Shown: positions 18,047-27,393 of the stretch, in pieces
Numbering within the stretch: the first letter of the stretch is position 1
Layout: each line of letters starts with the position of its first letter
Assembly (NCBI RefSeq): GCF_006438845.1
Contig: NZ_RCZJ01000001.1
Location: 868,001-932,000 of the forward strand
Length of the DNA: 64,000 nt
DNA from: Variovorax ginsengisoli
GTDB lineage: Bacteria > Pseudomonadota > Gammaproteobacteria > Burkholderiales > Burkholderiaceae_C
Reading direction: 5' to 3'
Made by a program: the position numbers and the translations under genes
The notes under the pieces: generated by a model
Seen by the model: only the letters and a program-made list of their open reading frames with translations
Databases searched by the model: none
What the model was told of the DNA's origin: nothing

Positions 18047-18874
18047 ATGAACAAGGCGTTGGAGGCCACAGCCCGCGGGCTACGGACATTTGGATCCGAT
18101 GTGGTCGACGGCTTTTTCGAGATCACGCACAACGGCTTCGCGCTCCTCGGGCTGGCCACGGTGTTCGCCGTGCTGGCTTTGATGGCACGACCGGACCTGC
18201 GGGCGAACGGAGAAGCCGAACTCATGAGTTGGCTCGAATCCCGCAAGCCGGCGCCCGAAGCGACGGCGCTGGAGCCGAACGCGATCGACCGGACTACGGC
18301 GTCGAGCCCGCTCGAATTACCGAAGCAGCAGGCAGCCGTCGCGTTCTGGCTGAGCAAGAAGTACCGCGTGGCCGCCGAACCGCTCAGTGTGCTTGTGGCA
18401 GAGGCCTACCAACTGGGCCAGCGCACCAAGCTCGACCCGACGTTGATCCTCGCGATCATGGCCGTCGAGTCCAGCTTCAATCCCTTCGCACAAAGCCAGG
18501 TCGGCGCGCAGGGGCTGATGCAGGTCATGACGCGCATCCATGTGGACAAGTACGAAAGCGCCGGCGGCACGCTCGCGGCCTTCGACCCTGTTACCAACAT
18601 GCGGGTGGGCGTCAAGGTTCTGCAGGAGTGCATCGCCCGCGCCGGCTCGTTGGAGGCTGGGTTGCGCTACTACGTCGGCGCAGCCAACCTCGACGATGAC
18701 CGGGGCTATGCGAGCAAGGTGATGGCCGAGCACGAGCGCCTCCGTATGGTGGCTGCCGGCCGGAGCATGCCTGTGACGCCACCTGCGGCGCGCTCGCAGC
18801 CGGTTCCGATCGTGGCTCCGGCCAAGCCCGAAGTCGCACCGCCGCAGAAGGTGGCGTTGCTGGCCGACTCCTGA
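18047..18874 (+). CDS. membrane-anchored lytic transglycosylase-like protein
   Basis: The 275-residue product has an N-terminal membrane helix (GFALLGLATVFAVLALMA, about residues 32-49) that lacks a clear signal-peptidase site, so it is probably an inner-membrane anchor. The SLT/Goose-lysozyme-like catalytic domain follows: ILAIMAVESSFNPFAQSQVGAQGLMQVM, in which the Glu of AVES is the predicted acid catalyst, and the GVKVLQECIARAGSLEAGLRYYVGA segment. It should cleave peptidoglycan glycan strands with anhydro-muramyl formation. A GAAAGGAAGAG ribosome site precedes the ATG. A Pro/Ala-rich tail ends the protein. It is a single-gene unit behind the promoter and palindrome at about 17.83 kb. Confidence 0.88.
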   Translation: MNKALEATARGLRTFGSDVVDGFFEITHNGFALLGLATVFAVLALMARPDLRANGEAELMSWLESRKPAPEATALEPNAIDRTTASSPLELPKQQAAVAFWLSKKYRVAAEPLSVLVAEAYQLGQRTKLDPTLILAIMAVESSFNPFAQSQVGAQGLMQVMTRIHVDKYESAGGTLAAFDPVTNMRVGVKVLQECIARAGSLEAGLRYYVGAANLDDDRGYASKVMAEHERLRMVAAGRSMPVTPPAARSQPVPIVAPAKPEVAPPQKVALLADS

Positions 18875-18894
18875 CCGTTTCGGTCGACGGCCTT

Positions 18895-18925
18895 TTGCTG
18901 CAGACGCAAGGCCCTCGGCTACACT
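18895..18925 (+). promoter_or_regulatory. candidate promoter for the glyA leader
   Basis: TTGCTG (18895-18900) and TACACT (18920-18925) are 19 bases apart. The predicted transcription start near 18932 coincides with the 5' strand of the ZTP riboswitch P1 helix. Confidence 0.5.
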
Positions 18926-18931
18926 CGAACA

Positions 18932-19048
18932 GCACGCGACTGGCGATAGGTGCCGCCCCTTTTTCAGGTGGATGGCGCTGACGTGGACCACCACTGGGAA
19001 GCGTGCCGCCCGGCTTCGAAGCCGGGCGATCAGCCGTTCGCCTGGGCA
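18932..19048 (+). ncRNA. ZTP (pfl) riboswitch upstream of glyA
   Basis: The element senses the purine/folate alarmone ZMP/ZTP. The 5' domain GCACGC-GACTGGCGA (18932-18946) pairs with GCGTGC (19001-19006) to form P1. The conserved ACCACTGGGAAGCG precedes the closing strand. A linker hairpin CCCGGC/GCCGGG (19008-19025) follows, and then the diagnostic 3' element CGCCTGGGCA (19039-19048). Directly downstream a 7-bp hairpin CCTTGTT/AACAAGG (19051-19073) sits before the AAAGGA ribosome site of glyA and could be the expression platform. Known ZTP-switch genes include glyA, a folate enzyme, which fits. Confidence 0.9.
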
Positions 19049-19096
19049 GCCCTTGTTTGATCGAAGAACAAGGACCACCGTCTTCAAAGGACTGCC

Positions 19097-20341
19097 ATGT
19101 ACCACCGCAATATCCTGGTCGAACACACCGACCCCGAAATCTGGGCTGCCATCCAGGCCGAAAATGCCCGCCAAGAGCACCATATCGAGCTGATCGCGAG
19201 CGAGAACTACGCCTCGCCGGCGGTCATGCAAGCCCAGGGTTCTCAGCTCACCAACAAGTATGCCGAGGGCTACCCCGGCAAGCGCTACTACGGCGGCTGT
19301 GAACACGTCGACGTGGCTGAGCAATTGGCCATCGACCGCGTCAAGAAGATTTTCGGCGCCGACGCCGCCAACGTGCAGCCGCATTGTGGTGCCTCCGCCA
19401 ACGAAGCTGTGATGCTCGCGTTTCTGAAGCCGGGTGACACCATCATGGGCATGAGCCTGGCCGAAGGCGGCCACCTCACGCACGGCATGCCGCTGAACAT
19501 GAGCGGCAAGTGGTTCAACGTCGTCAGCTACGGCCTGGACGCCAACGAAGCCATCGACTACGACGCGATGGAGCGAAAGGCGCATGAACACATGCCCAAG
19601 TTGATCATCGCGGGCGCGTCGGCCTATTCACTGCGCATCGATTTCGAACGTTTCGCCAAGGTTGCCAAAGACGTGGGCGCGATCTTCATGGTGGACATCG
19701 CTCATTACGCGGGCCTGGTCGCCGCGGGCGTGTATCCGAATCCCGTGCCTCACGCCGACATCGTGACCTCGACCACGCACAAGAGTCTGCGCGGGCCGCG
19801 CGGCGGGATCATCCTGATGAAGGCCCAGCACGAGAAGGCCATCAACAGCGCGATTTTCCCGGGCCTCCAAGGAGGTCCACTGATGCACGTCATTGCAGCG
19901 AAGGCGGTCGCGTTCAAGGAGGCAATGACGCCCGAATTCAAGGCCTACCAGCAGCAGGTCGTCAAGAACGCGCAGATCGTTGCCGATACGCTCACGGAAC
20001 GTGGCCTCCGCATCGTCAGCGGCCGCACCGAAAGCCATGTGATGCTGGTCGACTTGCGCTCCAAGGGCATTACCGGCAAGGAAGCCGAGGCGGTGCTCGG
20101 CAATGCGCACATGACGATCAACAAGAACGCGATTCCCAACGATCCCGAAAAGCCTATGGTCACGAGCGGTGTGCGTATCGGCACCCCGGCGATGACGACA
20201 CGCGGGTTCAAGGACGACGAAGCGCGCATGACGGCGCACCTCGTCGCGGATGTTCTCGAGAACCCCCGCGATCAGGCCAACATCGATGCCGTCCGCGCCA
20301 AGGTGCACGCCCTGACGAGCCGGTTCCCGGTCTACCGTTGA
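19097..20341 (+). CDS. glyA: serine hydroxymethyltransferase
   Basis: PLP enzyme interconverting serine and glycine with tetrahydrofolate, the main source of one-carbon units for purines and methionine. The 414-residue product is full length. It shows [18 protein letters not shown], the H-C-G-A-S-A-N substrate region, [16 protein letters not shown] and [12 protein letters not shown], whose Lys (about residue 229) holds PLP. It lies downstream of a ZTP riboswitch, so expression should rise when folate becomes limiting for purine synthesis. nrdR follows 22 bases later and is probably co-transcribed. Confidence 0.98.
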   Translation: MYHRNILVEHTDPEIWAAIQAENARQEHHIELIASENYASPAVMQAQGSQLTNKYAEGYPGKRYYGGCEHVDVAEQLAIDRVKKIFGADAANVQPHCGASANEAVMLAFLKPGDTIMGMSLAEGGHLTHGMPLNMSGKWFNVVSYGLDANEAIDYDAMERKAHEHMPKLIIAGASAYSLRIDFERFAKVAKDVGAIFMVDIAHYAGLVAAGVYPNPVPHADIVTSTTHKSLRGPRGGIILMKAQHEKAINSAIFPGLQGGPLMHVIAAKAVAFKEAMTPEFKAYQQQVVKNAQIVADTLTERGLRIVSGRTESHVMLVDLRSKGITGKEAEAVLGNAHMTINKNAIPNDPEKPMVTSGVRIGTPAMTTRGFKDDEARMTAHLVADVLENPRDQANIDAVRAKVHALTSRFPVYR

Positions 20342-20363
20342 GCCTGCAGTCTGGGCGGCCCGC

Positions 20364-20807
20364 ATGAAGTGCCCTTTCTGCGGTCATGCCGAGACCCAGG
20401 TCGTCGAAACCCGCGTGTCGGAGGACGGCGACTTTGTCCGCCGCCGCCGGCAATGCGGTGACTGCGACAAGCGTTTCACCACCTACGAGCGACCGGACGT
20501 CAACTTTCCGGTCGTGGTCAAAAAAGGCGGCAGTCGCGCCGATTTCGACTCTGGCAAGGTTCGGGCATCGATGATGCTGGCCTTGCGCAAGCGGCCGGTC
20601 AGCATCGAGCAGATCGACGGCGCATTGCTACGCATCGAGCAGAAGTTGTTGGCGAGCGGACTGCGGGAGATCGAGTCGACCAAGCTTGGCGAATTGGTGA
20701 TGCGCGAACTCAAGAAGCTCGACAAGGTTGCCTACGTGCGCTTTGCCTCGGTGTATCGCAGTTTCGAAGACGTGGACGAGTTCAGGCAGCTGTTGCGGGA
20801 CATTTGA
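20364..20807 (+). CDS. nrdR: ribonucleotide reductase repressor NrdR
   Basis: The 147-residue product is the (d)ATP-sensing repressor of nrd genes. A zinc ribbon uses Cys3, Cys6, Cys31 and Cys34 (CPFC and CGDC). An ATP-cone domain follows from about residue 49 ([31 protein letters not shown] in part). Length and order are standard. Its position just after glyA is frequent in betaproteobacteria. The gene is convergent with the pilin operon; a 7-bp repeat TGCGTCG/CGACGCA (20820-20838) lies in the short gap but has no T run. Confidence 0.97.
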   Translation: MKCPFCGHAETQVVETRVSEDGDFVRRRRQCGDCDKRFTTYERPDVNFPVVVKKGGSRADFDSGKVRASMMLALRKRPVSIEQIDGALLRIEQKLLASGLREIESTKLGELVMRELKKLDKVAYVRFASVYRSFEDVDEFRQLLRDI

Positions 20808-20839
20808 GCATCGGCGCGGTGCGTCGAAGAGCGACGCAG

Positions 20840-21391
20840 TCAGCTCCCTGAACCCGCGCATTTGCTCTCTCCGCAATCGCCCTTCTTGTCGGGGTCGCAG
20901 ACCCTCGGGCGTCCAGACGCCGAGACGACGACAGCGCTGCGTCGCCCAGTCTCCGCTTTGAGCGCCACGCAGCCCATCAAATACGCATCGCCGTTCCTCG
21001 AGAAACCATTGGCGTCGTAGCTGACCTTTCCGTTGAAGGCGCTCCCCAGTGCAGGGTCCACGGTCACACCGGCAGGCAAGGCGTTGAAGGTGCGCAGCGT
21101 CGTGGGAACGCCGTCGATGGCGCCGTTCACTTCCCAGCCACTGTTCCAGTCCTTGCCGGCTTTCGAGGTCAAGGTGATCGTTTGAGAGCGCTTGAGTGCC
21201 TCTGCGCGGGCGAGGCTCAGTGCGGCTACGAACTCGCTGATGCTCGAGGCCAATCGCTGGTTCAGAAGCAATGTTCGAAAGCCGGGAACGGCGATGGCGC
21301 TCAGCACAGCCACCAGCGTCACGACGACCATCAGTTCGATGAGCGTGAACCCCCGAGCGGGAGCATTCCGAAGGTGAAGGACCGTCTTCAT
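20840..21391 (-). CDS. fimT: GspH/FimT-type minor pseudopilin
   Basis: The 183-residue product has a type III (prepilin) signal, RGFTLIELMVVVTLVAVLSAIAVPGF, with cleavage expected between Gly and Phe and the conserved Glu at +5. The globular part resembles the GspH/FimT family (WEVNG region, FSRNGDAY). It should be a minor subunit of the type IV pilus. The ATG overlaps the pilE stop as ATGA, so translation is probably coupled; a GTG at 21400 is an alternative. It is the last gene of the operon, whereas FimT is usually encoded first in the Pseudomonas fimT-fimU-pilVWXY1Y2E cluster. Confidence 0.85.
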   Translation of the reverse strand: MKTVLHLRNAPARGFTLIELMVVVTLVAVLSAIAVPGFRTLLLNQRLASSISEFVAALSLARAEALKRSQTITLTSKAGKDWNSGWEVNGAIDGVPTTLRTFNALPAGVTVDPALGSAFNGKVSYDANGFSRNGDAYLMGCVALKAETGRRSAVVVSASGRPRVCDPDKKGDCGESKCAGSGS

Positions 21392-21825
21392 TTCCAGCAC
21401 CGGTCAAGCGCACCGCCACTGCAACTTTTCTCACCGCGGCTATTGAGCCAGATGTCGCCGACCTGTGGATCGGAGAACCCGGCTCTCAGCCGGGCCGTCA
21501 GCGTCACGCAGTTTTTGATCGCGGCAGAGCCCTCGCAACGGCTTGCTTCCAGCGTGTATTTGCTGTCGGCAGGCGTGTCGCCGGACTCGGCCTTGAAGAC
21601 GGGCGTCTTGTAGCTGCTGACCTGCGTGTAGAAACGTTCCTGCTGCTGCATCTCTTGCATCAGCGCCGTGCGTGCCTCGGCACGCCAGCCCCGTCGTACC
21701 GCGTCCATGTACGACGGATAGGCAATCGCCGCGAGGATGGCGATGACGGCCGCCACGATCATCAACTCGATCAATGTGAAGCCGCGCGCTCCGGTTTCAT
21801 GCCCAGAACCGTGGTGACGCTTCAT
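21388..21825 (-). CDS. pilE: minor type IV pilin PilE
   Basis: The 145-residue product has the prepilin signal RGFTLIELMIVAAVIAILAAIAYPSY and the family sequence QEMQQQERFYTQ just after the N-terminal helix. Two C-terminal cysteines (KSCSGG and DRCWK) can form the D-region disulfide. PilE is a minor pilin that joins PilVWX and PilY1 in the tip/priming complex of the type IV pilus. It overlaps pilY1 upstream and fimT downstream by 4 bases each. A processed major pilin is less likely given this context. Confidence 0.9.
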   Translation of the reverse strand: MKRHHGSGHETGARGFTLIELMIVAAVIAILAAIAYPSYMDAVRRGWRAEARTALMQEMQQQERFYTQVSSYKTPVFKAESGDTPADSKYTLEASRCEGSAAIKNCVTLTARLRAGFSDPQVGDIWLNSRGEKSCSGGALDRCWK

Positions 21826-24800
21826 TGCTTGATGTCCTTGTAGTTAATGACCTGTCGCCAATTGAGCCGCCCTGCAACCCGGGAAACCTTGCCGCCTTCG
21901 ATCGGACGCGCGATCGTCACACCGGGGCCCTGGCCGGCTCCTGTTCCCAAGTTGATCACGGCGACTTTCTTCGTTTCCTGTCGGCGACCGAACGCGTCGG
22001 TCGAAGTGAATGCGCCGTCGCCCTCCTGAACGATGAGCGGGGCGCTGAGCAGCCCGACCGTCGACGGGATGCAAGTCCCCCCCGACGACAAGCCGGTCAT
22101 CGCATTGACAGCACAACTGTGCCCGCCACCGCCGACACCACATGCGTTCGGGTTGGGCACGAGGGTGTTGAAAAGCAGATAGCCGTCGCTCAACACCATC
22201 TGGGACACCTGGCGCTCACCGCTGTCGACGGCGTCCGGCAGGTCGAAATACCAGCCGCGGCGCTGAGAGGTCTTGCTGTTGTAGGCAGCGTGGGCAAACG
22301 CGTCGCCAGTGATGGTGAACTTTCCAGCGCCGTTCGCGGTCACCGTGCGGGCTTGCAGTTGCACCCGCGCTTGGCCTGCAGGGATGGCCGAGCCATCGTC
22401 GTAGAAACCGTAGATCGTTTGCGCCCGCCGGGTCGAGAGGTCGCTCACTTCGACGAACTTGCCGGTGCCGAAGAGGACGACGGCGCCGCCATTCGGTCCC
22501 GCGCCCACTTCCGGGGCAATGGTGATGGGCTGGCGCTGCCCGCCCGCATCCTGCGCGACCATCATCGGAGGGCTCGAAAGGCCGAGCACGCTGCCGCCCT
22601 CCTTCCACGGCGCGTCACCGGCAAAGTCGAACTTCCACAGGTTTCCCTGCGTGTCGCCGGCATACAGGAGGCGCGTGGAACGGTCGGCGCCGGCATAGTC
22701 GCCGACCGGGCCGAGCGCATTGACCAGGGTGGTGTCAGCCGGTTTCGGCAAGACGATCTTTTGATAATTCACACCGCGTTGCCACGGTTCGCCGGGCGGC
22801 TTGTCCATTGCCACGAGAAACAGCGCCGCAGCTTTCTTCGAATTTTGGTTGTTGAAACCCGACGGGACCACGGCGAACCAGCGGTAGACCGCGGGTGCAC
22901 TGCCCTTGGCCGCGACAGTACGAAACTTCAAGATCCGCGGCGCCTGGGTGACGTGTCCCATGTCGGCGTCATCGTCGCCGGTGAATTCCCACAGCACGTT
23001 CTCTGCGCGGAAGTCGGAGGGCCGGGTCACGTCGAGGGCAAAGATTCCACGAGCACCTCCACCCATTCCTGACACGAGCGCGGTGCGCCACGCGCCGTTG
23101 GACAATTGCACTTCGTCCGCTGCGGGACTGCCGTCGACATAGGGCCGATGTACGTAGTCGGGGGAGGTGTAGCTTGAGAGCGCGGTAGAAAGCGAACTCG
23201 GCACGTAGGCGAAAAGCTCTTCGCCGGTGTCGGCCGCAAAAGCGTGCAGCATGCCATCGTTGGCGCCGACGTACACCGTGTGGCGACGGCTCTTGTTGCT
23301 GGCGACGAACGCGTCATATCCGGCACCCTGCACAGCACTGCTTGGTGCGCCGACCAGCAGCGGTGTTGAATTGACAACATCACCCATCACCGAATCACGC
23401 ACGCGGAAGACTCCGCCGGCCTTGTCGGACTCCTCGGTGCGGCCACCGCGAAGGTACGCCACACGCTTTTCACCGAGTCCGTCCTTGGCATCGTCTTGGC
23501 CGAACGGTTGCGTATTGAGCGCATCGGCCCATCGCTTGTCGTTGGACAATCCCTTCCAGCTGAACGCCGCGCCAGAACGGCTGCTCGACTGGGTGAAGAT
23601 CTTCCGGTCGTCCGGCCTCTTGTGCGTGGTCAGCAGGCTGCCGGCACTCCACGTCGGTCTGTCTGCCTTGGTCACTGCACCGACTTTCGGGTCGTAGCTC
23701 AGCGGGTATGCCTCCAGAGAGCCGGACCAGCGCGTGCTGTCGAGTTGGGGAATGTAGACGCTGGTCCCGCTGGCCGCGACGCGCGTGCTGGACAACGCGC
23801 CGCCGGCGATCGTGCCACTGGCCGCCCCGGCCTTCGCAAAGATCTGGCGGATGGCCGCGATCATCTCTTCGGGCTTGCTGGCAAGAAAGTAGTTGGCTGG
23901 CTTCGGCAGTCCGTCATCGTCGACGCCCGACTGCCACTCCGCATTCGCGATCACTTCCGCATCGCCAGTCGAGGCGGACGTCACGAATGGATTGCCGTCC
24001 TTGTTCTTGTCATCGAAGCCACCGTACTTGGCGGCAAGGTAGTACGCGCTGCCACGCTTGCCCTGACGAATCGTTCCATCGCCACCTTCATCGACGTCGA
24101 CGGTGTAAGTCTTCACCCGTACATCCGGGTAGTCCTCGCCAATTTTCTGCGTATTCGCCCAGTAGGCCAGCCCGGCCCAACCGAGCGAACCCTGGTCGGA
24201 ACCGGTGTGCAATGTCGCGATGTTGCTCGACGTGATCTGGCTGCCGTTGTTGTAGGCATAGGCACGGGGACCCGATGCATTGCCACGCATCGTCAACGGC
24301 TCCTTGCGCGACGGGACCGTGTAGCGCAGCGCTTCTGCGTTCTCGAACCCACCGACAAGCCTCGACCAATACGCGGTGTCGGGTTCCAGCTTCGAGAGAT
24401 CGACGGCGCGTACGCCAGACGGCCAACCATCCAGACCGTCGTTGGGCAGCCCTGGCAAAGAGTGCTCGTGGTGCGTGTTGAGGTCACCAATGGCCACGAC
24501 GTAGTTCCGTTGACAGCTGGCAACCACGGGGTCCCACGCCTTCTGGAGCCCGGCACCCCATCCGGCGCTTTTGTTGTAAACCGGGAAACCGTCCTTCATC
24601 GCTTCCGTCATTCCCGCCGTCGCCTGCTCGCTGGGCGGCTGACCCTGCAGATATCGCAGCGATTCGTAGTACAGCTCACCGATCGTGTCGAGCGACTTGT
24701 ACGTCCCTGGCGACGGGCCGGTACGGCCGAACTGATTCAGATAGTTCACAACGCCGCTCAGGCCTTCGGTGCTGGCGAGCGGATTGACCACGAAGACGCC

Positions 24801-25766
24801 CGTGCGTGCGTCCCACTCAGCCGCTTCGTTGACGACCCTCTCGAACTTTGCGTTCTCCGCATGCGGGCCCGCAAACTTCATCGGTGCGCGAAGCACGCCG
24901 CCATACCGCGCGTTGGTGTTGTCCATCAAGTACCCGAAAGCGGCGAAGCGCATCTTCTCGGCGTACGTTTGAATGGTGCCTACAGGCTTGAAGCGACCGC
25001 TGGATTGCTTGACGCACAGGTCCCTGCGCAGCGGCCCTTCTGCGGCCGAACAGACTTGTACGCGCGCGAAATACGCCCCTGGTCCGCCGGGTCCGTGGAC
25101 TTGATCGGTTCCAGGCTTTGCACAACTGCCGGTCGACGTCGAGCCCACGAACAACATCTGGCGGCAGTTCGCGATCCGCACCGTGCCTGCCGCTCCCAGC
25201 GTTGCAGAAAGCGGCGTCAGTTTGTCCAGGTTGCCGCGAAGCACGCGCGCGGGAAAGTTGTAGCCGGCGTTGTAGAAGTTGTCCTGCAGCACAGCGCGTT
25301 GCAACACCGTTTGGTCCAATGTGTCGACGACCCGGTCGCCTCCGGTCATGGCGTAGCGCAGCATGTCGATGGCCGAGGACGCAGCCCAATTGAGCATGTT
25401 GCCACTCCACTTTTGCGCACAGACGATCGCGCCAGCGGAGACAGTGGCGCTTGCGGTCCGCTTGAAGTAGCCGTCGGCAACGGTGTAGTCGTAGCAACCC
25501 ATCGGGTCCCAATAGCCGATGTACGACTTGGTGATGTCGAACTCACTGCGGTAGGCGGCCCCCGTGGTCGGAAATTCCACCGAAAGGTCAAGCACCATGT
25601 TGGGCTTGACGCGCGAGGTGGTCGAGAACAACGGTTCATCGGCCAACACGGCATCTGGAGGGACGGCGGCGGTTTCTCCAGCGTGTGCAAGAAGCGAGGC
25701 CGCCCCCAGACTCAGAACCAAGGCCACGGCAGCACTCTTCGATTTGCCATGTCGATTTTGGACCAT
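21822..25766 (-). CDS. pilY1: type IV pilus tip adhesin PilY1
   Basis: The 1314-residue product has an N-terminal Sec signal (AAVALVLSLGAASLLAHAGE) and the C-terminal PilY1 beta-propeller, seen in YVGANDGMLHAFAADTGEELFAYVP and LLYAGDTQGNLWKFDF. No clear von Willebrand A domain was recognised in the N-terminal part. The calcium loop before GDTQGNLWKF (DYAGADRSTRLLYAGD) seems less Asp-rich than in Pseudomonas. ATG 25766 has a GAGGAG site; the frame stays open upstream but with non-homologous sequence. PilY1 sits at the pilus tip and controls retraction, adhesion and surface sensing. It is bracketed by pilX and pilE. Confidence 0.93.
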   Translation of the reverse strand: MVQNRHGKSKSAAVALVLSLGAASLLAHAGETAAVPPDAVLADEPLFSTTSRVKPNMVLDLSVEFPTTGAAYRSEFDITKSYIGYWDPMGCYDYTVADGYFKRTASATVSAGAIVCAQKWSGNMLNWAASSAIDMLRYAMTGGDRVVDTLDQTVLQRAVLQDNFYNAGYNFPARVLRGNLDKLTPLSATLGAAGTVRIANCRQMLFVGSTSTGSCAKPGTDQVHGPGGPGAYFARVQVCSAAEGPLRRDLCVKQSSGRFKPVGTIQTYAEKMRFAAFGYLMDNTNARYGGVLRAPMKFAGPHAENAKFERVVNEAAEWDARTGVFVVNPLASTEGLSGVVNYLNQFGRTGPSPGTYKSLDTIGELYYESLRYLQGQPPSEQATAGMTEAMKDGFPVYNKSAGWGAGLQKAWDPVVASCQRNYVVAIGDLNTHHEHSLPGLPNDGLDGWPSGVRAVDLSKLEPDTAYWSRLVGGFENAEALRYTVPSRKEPLTMRGNASGPRAYAYNNGSQITSSNIATLHTGSDQGSLGWAGLAYWANTQKIGEDYPDVRVKTYTVDVDEGGDGTIRQGKRGSAYYLAAKYGGFDDKNKDGNPFVTSASTGDAEVIANAEWQSGVDDDGLPKPANYFLASKPEEMIAAIRQIFAKAGAASGTIAGGALSSTRVAASGTSVYIPQLDSTRWSGSLEAYPLSYDPKVGAVTKADRPTWSAGSLLTTHKRPDDRKIFTQSSSRSGAAFSWKGLSNDKRWADALNTQPFGQDDAKDGLGEKRVAYLRGGRTEESDKAGGVFRVRDSVMGDVVNSTPLLVGAPSSAVQGAGYDAFVASNKSRRHTVYVGANDGMLHAFAADTGEELFAYVPSSLSTALSSYTSPDYVHRPYVDGSPAADEVQLSNGAWRTALVSGMGGGARGIFALDVTRPSDFRAENVLWEFTGDDDADMGHVTQAPRILKFRTVAAKGSAPAVYRWFAVVPSGFNNQNSKKAAALFLVAMDKPPGEPWQRGVNYQKIVLPKPADTTLVNALGPVGDYAGADRSTRLLYAGDTQGNLWKFDFAGDAPWKEGGSVLGLSSPPMMVAQDAGGQRQPITIAPEVGAGPNGGAVVLFGTGKFVEVSDLSTRRAQTIYGFYDDGSAIPAGQARVQLQARTVTANGAGKFTITGDAFAHAAYNSKTSQRRGWYFDLPDAVDSGERQVSQMVLSDGYLLFNTLVPNPNACGVGGGGHSCAVNAMTGLSSGGTCIPSTVGLLSAPLIVQEGDGAFTSTDAFGRRQETKKVAVINLGTGAGQGPGVTIARPIEGGKVSRVAGRLNWRQVINYKDIKQ

Positions 25767-25777
25767 GCGAGCTCCTC

Positions 25778-26419
25778 TCAGGGACAGCCGGAACTGATTA
25801 CCGGCTTGTATAGATTCGTCTGAAGAACCACCTGCGTTTCGGCATCGACGCCGAAGCCGATGGCTGTGACACGGAAGATGTGGGTTGCACGGCCAGCACT
25901 GGCGTTCTCCAGGCGATCGGCCTGCCACCCGCCCCTGTTTCGCACGACTTCGACGATGTAGCGCGGCAACGCTGCTGGCGTAGCGCCCTTCCCGACGAGG
26001 TATTTCTGTCCGGTGAAACTTCCATAGGGGACCGATCTCGCACCGCTCGGCGAAAGATCGACCTTCATCCATGTCGGCGTGGTACCGGGTTCGGTCGGCG
26101 CGCACAGGCCGAGATTCGCACCGGTGCCGCATCCCTCTACGAACGGTGCGACGTCCTTGTCGTTGAACAGACAGAGCCTGGCCGCGTTGTCGGGGTTGGG
26201 ACCGAGGATGTCGAGCTCGGCATCGATCAGCGCGGCCTCGGCGGCCTGCAGCGCGATCTCGCTGTCTCTGTCGCTGCGCGCACCCCGTTCGTTGACGAGC
26301 GACAGTTGCGCTGCACCGATGCCGAGCACTGTCACGACGACCAGCAGCAACATCACCATGACCAACGAGAAGCCGCCAGACCGACGACGTCCCCACAGCC
26401 TCTTGGCAACGCGCGTCAT
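25778..26419 (-). CDS. pilX: minor pilin assembly protein PilX
   Basis: The 213-residue product has a PilX N-terminal domain: GGFSLVMVMLLLVVVTVLGIGAAQLSLVNERGARSDRD, followed by IALQAAEAALIDAE. This is a prepilin-like helix in which the +5 Glu is replaced, as is usual in PilX. It should help prime pilus assembly with PilV, PilW, PilE and PilY1. The ATG overlaps the pilW stop (ATGA). pilY1 starts 12 bases after its stop codon. The reading frame extends far upstream over pilW but only as a shadow. Confidence 0.9.
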   Translation of the reverse strand: MTRVAKRLWGRRRSGGFSLVMVMLLLVVVTVLGIGAAQLSLVNERGARSDRDSEIALQAAEAALIDAELDILGPNPDNAARLCLFNDKDVAPFVEGCGTGANLGLCAPTEPGTTPTWMKVDLSPSGARSVPYGSFTGQKYLVGKGATPAALPRYIVEVVRNRGGWQADRLENASAGRATHIFRVTAIGFGVDAETQVVLQTNLYKPVISSGCP

Positions 26420-27393
26420 GCCGGATCCTTCATGACATTGCGCAGCATCAATGTGAAGGTCGACACCAGCCGAAAACGACCATCGTCGGGCGGGTCGAAA
26501 GAGACGCTGTCCTTGAACTCCTCGCCCAGGGGGTAGAGCTTGTCGTCGTGGCCCTTCAACTTCCTGAGATCGCCATTCGGCCGATCGCTGCGCACCACGA
26601 TGCCCACGCGGACGGCCACCACCTTCTGCCACGCCGCATTGGTTGGCGCGCCCGACTCCTGGGCTTTGGCAGCAATGCCCTTGGCGTCGAGCCATGCATC
26701 GGGAACGCTGTCGCCATCGGCGTCGTAGCCGTAGGCCACCTTGAACTTTTCGACACCGCGAGCCAGCGGCTCGGACCTGAAGTCGCCGCTGGCGGCCCTG
26801 TACTTGCAATAGAGCGCAGGTTCTCCGTCTCCCGTCGACGATACGAAGAAAAAGCTCCATGCCCGGTCTGCAGCGGTCGGTGACGCAGACGGGCCTTTCT
26901 GCTTGTTGCCCAAACAGTCGATGATGGTGCTGTCGGCTGCATCTTCGTCTGCCTTGCTGCGCCCGAAGAACCGGACCAGCAACGAGTCGTTCAGCGATGT
27001 CTTGTCCGAATCGTTCGCCCCCACGCCACGGTCCGTTCTGTTGACGACTGCGTTGGCGGCGCCCACCACATTGAGGTCGTCCGCGCTGTTGGATTCCTGG
27101 AGCACTGCGCTGCTCGCGGCGACGGCCATGCCGTCGGTCATACGGTCCGGTGCGTAGTCTACGTAGCCGGCCTGACGGACCACGCTCTGCACGACATGGC
27201 GCGCAAACCGGAGCGAATCCTGCGCGCCCTGAATGTCGGCGTCGGTGTTGAAGAGCTTCTTGCCGGCAAGAAAGGCGACCGTGGCGGCAAGAACGACGAC
27301 CAGGCCGATCGTCATGGCGACCATCAGTTCGACGAGCGTGACACCGCGCTGCTGCGCACCGCACCGCTCAGAAGCCGTCGGGCGAGAAAGCAT
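26416..27393 (-). CDS. pilW: minor pilin assembly protein PilW
   Basis: The 325-residue product has the prepilin motif RGVTLVELMVAMTIGLVVVLAATVAFLAG with the +5 Glu, followed by DIQGAQDSLRFARHVVQSVVRQAGY, which is characteristic of PilW. It takes part in the minor-pilin priming complex. ATG 27393 is chosen over a TTG at 27411; both overlap the end of pilV. The gene overlaps pilX by 4 bases. Confidence 0.9.
   Translation of the reverse strand: MLSRPTASERCGAQQRGVTLVELMVAMTIGLVVVLAATVAFLAGKKLFNTDADIQGAQDSLRFARHVVQSVVRQAGYVDYAPDRMTDGMAVAASSAVLQESNSADDLNVVGAANAVVNRTDRGVGANDSDKTSLNDSLLVRFFGRSKADEDAADSTIIDCLGNKQKGPSASPTAADRAWSFFFVSSTGDGEPALYCKYRAASGDFRSEPLARGVEKFKVAYGYDADGDSVPDAWLDAKGIAAKAQESGAPTNAAWQKVVAVRVGIVVRSDRPNGDLRKLKGHDDKLYPLGEEFKDSVSFDPPDDGRFRLVSTFTLMLRNVMKDPA

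Noticed and set aside
20820..20838. Hairpin between nrdR and fimT as an intrinsic terminator
   Set aside because: The 7-bp stem lacks a T run on either strand; rho-dependent termination is equally possible.
25767..26396. N-terminal extension of pilY1
   Set aside because: The open frame upstream of 25766 overlaps pilX out of frame, is Arg-rich and lacks a signal peptide, while ATG 25766 has a good ribosome site.
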